A DNA stretch of 64,000 nucleotides from JAICMB01 sp035295125 (GTDB taxonomy: Bacteria > Acidobacteriota > Terriglobia > Bryobacterales > Bryobacteraceae). Within the stretch, counting starts at the first letter, position 1; each line of letters begins with the position of its first letter. This document shows positions 42,296 to 49,029 of the stretch, in pieces. The notes beneath the pieces are model-generated. The model was not told where the DNA came from. It did not search any database and saw only the letters and a list, made by a program, of their open reading frames with translations. The translations under genes and the position numbers were made by a program. The stretch covers positions 1 through 64,000 of the forward strand of contig DATGJP010000074.1 in assembly GCA_035295125.1 (NCBI GenBank), in the 5' to 3' direction.

Positions 42296-43642
42296 ATGCC
42301 CAGAGAATACCCCAGAAATCCAACGATTAGCTGGTGCCACCAGTACAGGAGCAAGGTGGTCAGCACCGAGGAAGCTGTCGACATTGTCGAGTCTGGCGAC
42401 CGCGTCTGGATCCAAGAGGGTTGTGGTACCCCAACGACGCTGATTGACCCGCTCGTAAAGCGGGCTCCCGAACTGCACAATGTGGAAATCTGCCACATGC
42501 TCACGTTCGGAGATGCTCCGTACACCCGTCCGGAGTATCAAGGCCATTTTCGTCACAACGGCCTATTCCTGGGAGGTAACGTGCGCCAGGCGATCTGCGA
42601 AGGTCGCGCGGACTATACCCCCATCTTCCTGAGTGAGATCGAGGATCTGTTCCGATCCGCGCAGCTTCCAATCGATGTTGCGTTCGTCCAAACTACGCCA
42701 CCCGACGAACACGGTTTTCTAAGCCTCGGCACGAGCGTAGACTGCACCCTCACCGCCGCGCAGTGCGCACGGCACGTGGTCGCGGAAGTGAACCGCCAGA
42801 TGCCCAGAACGCTCGGCGATACGTTCATCCACATCAGCAAGGTATCGGCGGTGGTCGAGACAGACCGACCGCTGCTCGAGCTTCCCATGGAAGAGCCGAC
42901 CCCGCTGCAACAACGTATCGCGGCGAACGTGGCGTCGCTGATTCCGGATGGCGCGGTGCTGCAAACCGGCATCGGCGGCATACCCGACGCCGTGCTCGGC
43001 TACCTCCGTGATCGCAAAGCCCTCGGCGTGCACAGCGAGATGTGCTCGGACGGCGTCATCGATCTGATCGAAGCGGGAGTGCTCACCGGCGAACGCAAGA
43101 ACATCCACCCGCGCAAGATTGTGGTCGGTTTCGTCCTGGGGACGAGGCGGCTGTTCGATTTCATGCACGAGAACCCCATGTTCGAAATGCATCCCACGTC
43201 ATACACCAACGATCCGTTCGTCATTGCGCAAAACGATCGCATGATCTCGATCAACTCCGCCATCCAGGTGGACATCACGGGCCAGGTTTGCGCGGATTCG
43301 ATCGGCACGAAACCGTACAGCGGATTCGGCGGCCAGGTGGATTTCATTCGCGGCGCGGCGCGGTCGAAGGGCGGCAAGCCTATAATCGCACTGCCGTCGA
43401 CCGCGAAGAACGGAGCGATCTCCCGAATCGTGCCGGTGCTCGATCCGGGGGCCGGCGTGGTGACGTCGCGTGCGGACGTGCACTACGTCATTACGGAACA
43501 CGGCATTGCTCATCTGCACGGCAAGAATCTGCGCCAAAGGGTGGAATCGCTGATTGCGATCTCCGACCCGAAGTTCCACGACGAACTGATGGACTTCGCG
43601 GAACGGGCGCACTACCTGGAGCCCAAGGGGGTCCTGGTCTAA
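42296..43642 (+). CDS. acyl-CoA hydrolase / 4-hydroxybutyrate CoA-transferase family protein
   Basis: The protein has 448 residues. Family landmarks are QYRSKVVSTEEAVDIVESGD near the N-terminus, LQTGIGGIPDAVLGYL with the CoA-binding Gly motif, LGVHSEMCSDGVIDLIEAGV containing the glutamate that forms the CoA thioester, and YVITEHGIAHLHGKNLRQR. The enzyme moves CoA between short-chain acids such as acetate, propionate, butyrate or hydroxybutyrate, or hydrolyses acyl-CoA. It is first in a six-gene operon with 2-oxoacid:ferredoxin oxidoreductase genes, so its substrates may be the branched or short acyl-CoAs made there. The exact acceptor is unknown. Confidence 0.88.
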   Translation: MPREYPRNPTISWCHQYRSKVVSTEEAVDIVESGDRVWIQEGCGTPTTLIDPLVKRAPELHNVEICHMLTFGDAPYTRPEYQGHFRHNGLFLGGNVRQAICEGRADYTPIFLSEIEDLFRSAQLPIDVAFVQTTPPDEHGFLSLGTSVDCTLTAAQCARHVVAEVNRQMPRTLGDTFIHISKVSAVVETDRPLLELPMEEPTPLQQRIAANVASLIPDGAVLQTGIGGIPDAVLGYLRDRKALGVHSEMCSDGVIDLIEAGVLTGERKNIHPRKIVVGFVLGTRRLFDFMHENPMFEMHPTSYTNDPFVIAQNDRMISINSAIQVDITGQVCADSIGTKPYSGFGGQVDFIRGAARSKGGKPIIALPSTAKNGAISRIVPVLDPGAGVVTSRADVHYVITEHGIAHLHGKNLRQRVESLIAISDPKFHDELMDFAERAHYLEPKGVLV

Positions 43643-43647
43643 GGTGG

Positions 43648-43667
43648 GGCAGACGGTTTCGCCTGCC
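43648..43667. repeat. REP-like hairpin within the operon
   Basis: GGCAG-A-CG-GTTT-CG-C-CTGCC folds into a seven-pair stem with one mismatch and a GTTT loop. It shares the core GGTTTCGCCTG with the long inverted repeat at 2089-2152. It lies between the acyl-CoA hydrolase stop and the ferredoxin ribosome site and may tune expression or stability between the two genes. Confidence 0.5.
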
Positions 43668-43678
43668 AAGGAGGCTCA

Positions 43679-43930
43679 ATGGACGATATCGTAAAACCTG
43701 ACAAGGGTTCGGTAACAATCAATGCGGAGGAATGCAAGGGTTGCGGGCTGTGTGTGTCCGCGTGTACTCCCGCTGTCCTCCACCAGGCCGAGTATCTGAA
43801 CCGCTACGGCTATCATCCGGCGGTTTACGACGGGCACGGCTGCAACGGATGCGGCCTGTGCTTCTATGCGTGCCCCGAACCCGGCGCAATCACAGTCTAC
43901 AAGCGGCCCGCGGTGGCCCGCGCTGCGTAA
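43679..43930 (+). CDS. ferredoxin-type (delta) subunit of 2-oxoacid:ferredoxin oxidoreductase
   Basis: The protein has 83 residues. Two complete 4Fe-4S motifs are present: CKGCGLCVSACTP and CNGCGLCFYACPEP, each with four cysteines. It is the electron-transfer delta subunit that accepts electrons from the thiamine-diphosphate site and passes them to soluble ferredoxin. AAGGAGG lies nine bases before the ATG. The alpha-subunit gene begins 13 bases after the stop, preceded by its own GGAG. Confidence 0.93.
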   Translation: MDDIVKPDKGSVTINAEECKGCGLCVSACTPAVLHQAEYLNRYGYHPAVYDGHGCNGCGLCFYACPEPGAITVYKRPAVARAA

Positions 43931-43943
43931 GGAGATCCCGCAC

Positions 43944-45023
43944 ATGGCAAAGCAACTCATAAAAGGAAACGAGGCAATCGTAAGAGGGGCGGTGCTGGCC
44001 GGCTGCCGTGCCTTCTATGGTTATCCGATCACACCGGCCAGCGAGATCGCCGAAGCAGCCGCGGCATACCTGCCTAAAGCGGGCGGCACATTCCTGCAGG
44101 CCGAGAGTGAGACCGCCGCCATCAATATGCTCTACGGCGCGTCATCCACCGGCATCCGTTGCATGACGTCATCGAGCGGACCCGGCATCAGCCTGATGCA
44201 GGAAGGAATCAGCTACCTGGCTGGCTCCGAGCTGCCGTGTGTCATCGCAGACATCATGCGCGGCGGGCCGGGCTTGGGCAACATCGCTCCGGAACAGAGC
44301 GATTACATGCAGGTCGTGAAAGGCGGCGGCCACGGCTGCTACCGCACCCTGGTGCTGGCGCCCGATTCGGTGCAGGAGATGTGCGACCTCACCATGCTGG
44401 CATTCGAACTGGCGGACAAATACCGTAATCCCGTGTTCGTCCTGGCCGACGGCTACATCGGGCAAACCATGGAGCCGGTGGAACTCCCGAAACGTGCCGT
44501 CCTGCCGGAACCGCCGGCCTGGGCCGTTCGGGCGAACGAGGAAACACGCAAAAACCTGGTTACCTCGATCTTCCTGGAGCCCGACGAGTTGGAACGCCAC
44601 GTCCGCAAGCTCGCTGCGAAATATCACCAGGCCGAGTTGGAAGAAGTGCGATTCGAGGCCTTCCGTACCGAGGACGCCGAACTGGTCCTGGTCGGCTACG
44701 GCATCGTCGCGCGGATTCTGAAATCGGTTGTACAGCAGGCCCGCGCGGCCGGGCTGAAGGTGGGTTTGCTGCGTCCCATCAGCCTGTATCCATTTCCCAT
44801 GGAGCCGCTTCGCGCGCTCGCCTCTACCGCGAAGGCCTTCATGGCCGTCGAGCTGTCAACAGGCCAGATGATCGAGGACGTCCGCCTGGCTATCGAGGGA
44901 CGTAAGCCGGTGGAATTCTACGGCCGTGCAGGCGGCAACGTCCCGTCGGCCGAAGAGGTGCTGGCCGTCGTACGCAATCTTGCACAGCGGTATGCCATTG
45001 AACCGGAGGTGAGCCTTGTCTGA
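43944..45023 (+). CDS. 2-oxoacid:ferredoxin oxidoreductase alpha subunit, VorB-like
   Basis: The protein has 359 residues. It starts MAKQLIKGNEAIVRGAVLAG, with GYPITPASEIAEAAA, the conserved pyrimidine-binding block of the alpha subunit. FLQAESETAAINMLYGAS supplies the glutamate that activates thiamine diphosphate, followed by TSSSGPGISLMQEGISYLAG. Domain II covers about residues 240-355 (DAELVLVGYGIVARILKSVV, KVGLLRPISLYPFP). The match is closest in style to VorB/KorA rather than the large pyruvate enzyme. The ATG follows AAGGAGATCCCGCAC. The stop overlaps the next start by eight bases. Substrate: branched-chain 2-oxoacids are favoured by the aminotransferase neighbour. Confidence 0.92.
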   Translation: MAKQLIKGNEAIVRGAVLAGCRAFYGYPITPASEIAEAAAAYLPKAGGTFLQAESETAAINMLYGASSTGIRCMTSSSGPGISLMQEGISYLAGSELPCVIADIMRGGPGLGNIAPEQSDYMQVVKGGGHGCYRTLVLAPDSVQEMCDLTMLAFELADKYRNPVFVLADGYIGQTMEPVELPKRAVLPEPPAWAVRANEETRKNLVTSIFLEPDELERHVRKLAAKYHQAELEEVRFEAFRTEDAELVLVGYGIVARILKSVVQQARAAGLKVGLLRPISLYPFPMEPLRALASTAKAFMAVELSTGQMIEDVRLAIEGRKPVEFYGRAGGNVPSAEEVLAVVRNLAQRYAIEPEVSLV

Positions 45024-46449
45024 CTTCGAGATTCTTCATCACCGAGCCAAGTGCTTCTACGAGAACTTCGACCGCAAGTCGGAGCTGCAGCACCAGACGC
45101 ACTACTGCCCCGGCTGCGGGCATGGCATCGTCCATAAGCTGATTGCGCGAGCCATCGACGAGCTGGGGATTCAGAACCGCACTGTGCTCGTGAGCCCGGT
45201 CGGCTGCTCCGTCTTCGCGTATTACTACTTCGATGTCGGCAACGTGCAGGTGGCCCATGGCCGCGCTCCGGCGGTAGCCACGGCCATTAAGCGATCGCTT
45301 CCCCACGGCGTCGTTCTCAGCTACCAGGGAGACGGCGATCTCGCGGCCATCGGAACGGCGGAGATTCTGCATGCCGCCAATCGCGGCGAGCCGCTCACGA
45401 TGTTCTTCCTGAACAACGCCATCTATGGCATGACTGGCGGCCAAATGGCGCCCACCACGCCCGTGGGCGAGAAGACTATTACGAGCCCTTACGGCCGCGA
45501 TGTGTGGAACGAAGGCTACCCGCTCCATGTTTCCGAAGTGCTGGCGACGCTCGAAGCGCCCGTTTACATCGAACGCGTCGCCCTTGGCAACAACAAGATG
45601 ATCCTGCAGGCCGCCAAGGCAATCAAGAAGGCGATTGAGAACCAGACTCACGGTCTGGGGTTTTCGCTCATCGAGATTCTCTCGCCTTGCCCGACCATTT
45701 GGAAGATGGAACCGGTCGATGCGCAGAAGTGGGTGCGCGAAGAGCTGATCAAGATCTATCCGCTGGGCGTGTTCCGCGATAAGACGAAAGAGGCTCCGGC
45801 TCGTCCGGCGCCTTCGCCTGCTCCAGCGCTCGATGAGATTCCGAACCTTTTCAAGGATAAGACAGGCTTCAGCGCGTCTTCACAAAAAACCACCCGGAAA
45901 GTGGACCTGCGCGTCAAAGTTGCGGGGTTTGGCGGCCAAGGCGTCCTGATGCTCGGGCAGGTGATGGCGGAAGCCGGCCTGGACGCCGGGCTCGAGGTTT
46001 CCTGGCTCCCGTCCTACGGCCCTGAAATGCGTTCCGGCACCTCAAACTGTCATGTGCGGATTTCGAACGATCCCATCGATTCGCCGCTCGTCAGCCGGCC
46101 CAACGTTTTGATGGCCCTCAATGAGCCGTCCCTGCGCAAATTCCTATCGAGCGTCGAACCCGGTGGGTGGGTGCTGTACAACGGCCCCTCACTCCCCGAT
46201 GACGCCACGCGGAGCGACGTGAACTTTATCGTGCAGCCCTTCACGGCACTCGGCGACCGGATCGGCGACACGCGCGCGGGTAACATCGTGATGCTCGGCG
46301 CGCTACTGGAGGCAGCGGATCCTCTGGACGAATCCTGGATCGACGGCGCCCTGCGCCGGCTCGTCAAATCCGAGCGGTGGCTGGACCTCGACCGGCGCGC
46401 GCTAGCCTGCGGCCGCGATGCGGTCAGACAAGGAGAGTTAGCGAAATGA
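45016..46449 (+). CDS. fused beta-gamma subunit of 2-oxoacid:ferredoxin oxidoreductase
   Basis: The protein has 477 residues. Residues 1-255 are the thiamine-diphosphate-binding beta subunit: YCPGCGHGIVHKLI, VSPVGCSVFAYYYF, and the TPP/Mg motif GDGDLAAIGTAEILHAANRG ending in NNAIYGMTGGQ. A Pro/Ala-rich linker (residues about 256-297, with APARPAPSPAPALDEIP) connects to a complete gamma subunit (VDLRVKVAGFGGQGVLMLGQ, PSYGPEMRSGTSNCHVRIS). In most VOR/KOR enzymes these are separate proteins. The start is a TTG after GGAGGTGAGCC, inside the alpha gene's end. The ATGA overlap leads to the aminotransferase. Confidence 0.93.
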   Translation: MSDFEILHHRAKCFYENFDRKSELQHQTHYCPGCGHGIVHKLIARAIDELGIQNRTVLVSPVGCSVFAYYYFDVGNVQVAHGRAPAVATAIKRSLPHGVVLSYQGDGDLAAIGTAEILHAANRGEPLTMFFLNNAIYGMTGGQMAPTTPVGEKTITSPYGRDVWNEGYPLHVSEVLATLEAPVYIERVALGNNKMILQAAKAIKKAIENQTHGLGFSLIEILSPCPTIWKMEPVDAQKWVREELIKIYPLGVFRDKTKEAPARPAPSPAPALDEIPNLFKDKTGFSASSQKTTRKVDLRVKVAGFGGQGVLMLGQVMAEAGLDAGLEVSWLPSYGPEMRSGTSNCHVRISNDPIDSPLVSRPNVLMALNEPSLRKFLSSVEPGGWVLYNGPSLPDDATRSDVNFIVQPFTALGDRIGDTRAGNIVMLGALLEAADPLDESWIDGALRRLVKSERWLDLDRRALACGRDAVRQGELAK

Positions 46450-47405
46450 AAACGGAAGCACCCAGCCCTAACACGGTGGTCTGGTTCAACGACAAGTTCG
46501 TTCCGCTGGCGGAAGCGAACGTCAATATCCTCACGCACGCGCTCAACTATGGCACCGGCGTGTTTGAAGGCATCCGCGGGTATTACGAACAAGGTGACCA
46601 GGAGCTGTTTCTGGTCCGTCCGCGGGAGCATTACGAACGCTGGAAACGCAATGCCGGGATAATCCGCCTCGAAATTCCCGCGGCGCCGAAGGAGCTCTGC
46701 GAACTGACGGCGGAGCTTTGCCGGCGCAATAATTTCCGATCGCATGTCTATGTGCGGCCGCTCGCCTACAAGGCTTCGGCGCGCATTGGCGTTGCGGCGG
46801 ATCAGAACGATGCCTACGCGCTGGTTGTGGTGCCTTTCGGCGATTATTTCGAGAGCGCCAAAGGCTTGAGCGCCGGCGTTGTGTCGTGGCGGCGCATCGA
46901 GGATACCGCGATCCCCGGGCGTGCGAAGATCTGCGGCGCTTACGTCAACAGCGTCCTCGCCACGGGTGAGGCACGCGCCAACGGTCACGATGAGGCCATC
47001 TTCCTGACCGAGAGCGGACACGTTGCCGAGGGCGCCACCTGCAATATCTTCATGGTGCGCAATGGCAAACTGGTGACTCCTCCCGGAACCGACAACATCC
47101 TGGAAGGAATCACCAGGACCAGCATCATTGAACTGGCCCGTAACGAAATGAAGTTGGAAGTGGTGGAGAGGTCGATCCAGCGTAGCGAGCTCTACATCTG
47201 CGATGAGGTGTTCTTTACCGGTACTGCGGTGGAGTTGGCGCCCATCGTGCGCGTCGATCACCGTCCGGTTGGCAACGGCGAAGTCGGGCCAATAGCCACG
47301 CGGTTGCGGTCTCTGTATGTGGACGCAACCCGCGGTCGGCTGCCGCAGTATCGCAGCTGGCTCTGGCCTGTATACCGGATCGCGGCGGCAGGGAAAGCTG
47401 CCTGA
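46446..47405 (+). CDS. ilvE: branched-chain amino acid aminotransferase
   Basis: The protein has 319 residues of PLP fold type IV. It starts MKTEAPSPNTVVWFNDKFVP, with LNYGTGVFEGIRGYY, the substrate-side block of IlvE. The PLP lysine lies in RAKICGAYVNSVLA, the phosphate-binding turn in LVTPPGTDNILEGITRTSII, and EVVERSIQRSELYICDEVFF is the family C-terminal motif. It interconverts 2-oxoisovalerate, 2-oxoisocaproate and 2-oxo-3-methylvalerate with valine, leucine and isoleucine. The ATG overlaps the stop of the oxidoreductase gene (ATGA), linking amino-acid transamination to the ferredoxin-dependent step. Confidence 0.93.
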   Translation: MKTEAPSPNTVVWFNDKFVPLAEANVNILTHALNYGTGVFEGIRGYYEQGDQELFLVRPREHYERWKRNAGIIRLEIPAAPKELCELTAELCRRNNFRSHVYVRPLAYKASARIGVAADQNDAYALVVVPFGDYFESAKGLSAGVVSWRRIEDTAIPGRAKICGAYVNSVLATGEARANGHDEAIFLTESGHVAEGATCNIFMVRNGKLVTPPGTDNILEGITRTSIIELARNEMKLEVVERSIQRSELYICDEVFFTGTAVELAPIVRVDHRPVGNGEVGPIATRLRSLYVDATRGRLPQYRSWLWPVYRIAAAGKAA

Positions 47406-47419
47406 AAGGACCTCAACGT

Positions 47420-49009
47420 ATGCGTATCCGAATTTTCGATTCCACGCTTCGCGACGGAGCGCAAGCCGACCGCGTCTCCTTTACAGTAGACGATAAACTG
47501 CAGATTGCCCGCGGGCTCGACCGTTTTGGTGTGGATTACATCGACGGTGGATGGCCCGCCGTCGATCCCCGTGACCGCGAGTTTTTCGATCGCGCCCGTT
47601 CGCTCGCGCTGAAACACGCCAAGCTCTCAGCGTTCGGGTCTGTGCGATCGACCAGCAACACGGTCGGCAACGATCCCAACATCCAGGCGCTGCTCGCAGC
47701 CGATACGCCTGTCGTTTGTCTAGCGGGCGAAAGCTGGGATATCTTCCTTCCAGTGGCGCACCAGGGCACTTCCGAGGACTATCTGCGGGCGATCGCGGAC
47801 AGCATCCGCTTCTTCAAAGAGCGCGGCCGCGAGGTGATCTATGATGCCGAGCACTTCTTCGACGCTTACGAAAACCATCCGGATTTTGCGCTGCGCACTC
47901 TGACGGCGGCGCGGGACGCCGGCGGGGATGTGCTCTGTCTCTGCGACACGCGTGGCTGGACCCTCACCACCCGCCTCGCGCAGATCTGTTCCGACGTTCG
48001 CAAGCGCTTCGATGTCGAACTCGGGATTCATGCCCACAACGATGCCGACCTCGCGGTGGCCAATACCATGGCGGCTATCGAGCAGGGGTTCACGCACGTT
48101 CAGGGCTGCATGAACGGTTATGGCGAGCGCTGCGGCTGCGCCAATCTGTGCTCCATCATCCCCAATATCGAGCTCAAGGAAGGGCACGAAACGGTAGGCC
48201 GCGAGAACCTGGACCGTCTGAGCCCGCTCGCACATTTCATCGCCGAGTTGACGAATCTCCCTGTTCGCAACGACCAGCCGTACGTCGGCGCCAACGCGTT
48301 TGGCCAGACTCGTAAGGAGCACCTGCGGGCTCTCGGCGAGCGCAAGGCGGCCGAGAACACGGCGGACCTTCAACAGCAACTCGCAGACCATGTCGCCGGC
48401 CCGGGCAACCTGCTTTGGAAGCTCACACACTATCGTGCGGCTGCGAAATTGCCATCCGACAGGCTTCGGATGCTGTTCGACCGTATCCGCCTGCGAGAAG
48501 AGGAAGGCTACGACCTTGCCGGCGCGGATGGCACGCTGGAGTTGCTGGCGCGGGAGGCCGTGAACCCCGACGTCCAGTTCTTCACGGTTCTGGGATATGA
48601 GGTGACCACGCGAAAGACGGCCATGGGCGCGGAGACGCGAGCCGAGGTGACGATCGAGGTCGACAATACGGTGTCCACGGCGAACGCCTGCGGGCACGGT
48701 CCGGTACATGCGCTCGACCTTGCGCTGCGGCAGTGTTTGTCTACTGTCTATGCATCCCTGGGAACAGTGCAACTCGCTGACTATCGTGTGCGCGTTCTCG
48801 ATCCCGCGAAAGGCACGGCGGCGAAAGTACGGGCGCTGATCGAGTGGTCCGACGGCGGGCGCACCTGGAGTACGGCAGGCGTGTTCGACGACGTCATCGA
48901 AGCCAGTTGGATCGCCTTGACGGACGCCATCCGGCTGGAACTGATGCGGCTGCTCGAGAAAGACGGCTCGATTCCCCAGAAGGTTGAGGATCGGTCCTGG
49001 GCGGTATAG
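47420..49009 (+). CDS. cimA: citramalate synthase (CimA-type), divergent linker region
   Basis: The protein has 529 residues. The DRE-TIM barrel is complete: RIFDSTLRDGAQADRVSFTV, DYIDGGWPAVDPRDREFF, VIYDAEHFFDAYENHPDFAL, the metal ligands GIHAHND near residue 202, and NGYGERCGCANLCSIIPN. The C-terminal LeuA-type regulatory domain is present (about 385-510). The enzyme condenses pyruvate with acetyl-CoA, opening a threonine-independent route to isoleucine. After PYVGANAF (about residue 290) the usual HKGGxH block is replaced by GQTRKEHLRA, keeping only one His. The gene lies 14 bases after ilvE with AAAGGA before the ATG. Confidence 0.87.
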   Translation: MRIRIFDSTLRDGAQADRVSFTVDDKLQIARGLDRFGVDYIDGGWPAVDPRDREFFDRARSLALKHAKLSAFGSVRSTSNTVGNDPNIQALLAADTPVVCLAGESWDIFLPVAHQGTSEDYLRAIADSIRFFKERGREVIYDAEHFFDAYENHPDFALRTLTAARDAGGDVLCLCDTRGWTLTTRLAQICSDVRKRFDVELGIHAHNDADLAVANTMAAIEQGFTHVQGCMNGYGERCGCANLCSIIPNIELKEGHETVGRENLDRLSPLAHFIAELTNLPVRNDQPYVGANAFGQTRKEHLRALGERKAAENTADLQQQLADHVAGPGNLLWKLTHYRAAAKLPSDRLRMLFDRIRLREEEGYDLAGADGTLELLAREAVNPDVQFFTVLGYEVTTRKTAMGAETRAEVTIEVDNTVSTANACGHGPVHALDLALRQCLSTVYASLGTVQLADYRVRVLDPAKGTAAKVRALIEWSDGGRTWSTAGVFDDVIEASWIALTDAIRLELMRLLEKDGSIPQKVEDRSWAV

Positions 49010-49029
49010 CTGAAAGCTGACCGCTGCCC

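Noticed and set aside
43866..43943. Upstream in-frame extension of the oxidoreductase alpha subunit
   Set aside because: It overlaps the ferredoxin cysteine motifs in another frame; the ATG at 43944 has a perfect ribosome site and the family N-terminus.
48260..48400. Frameshift explanation for the odd cimA region
   Set aside because: The alternative frames do not restore the expected HKGGxH motif, and the reading frame stays open and family-like on both sides, so a true sequence variant is favoured.
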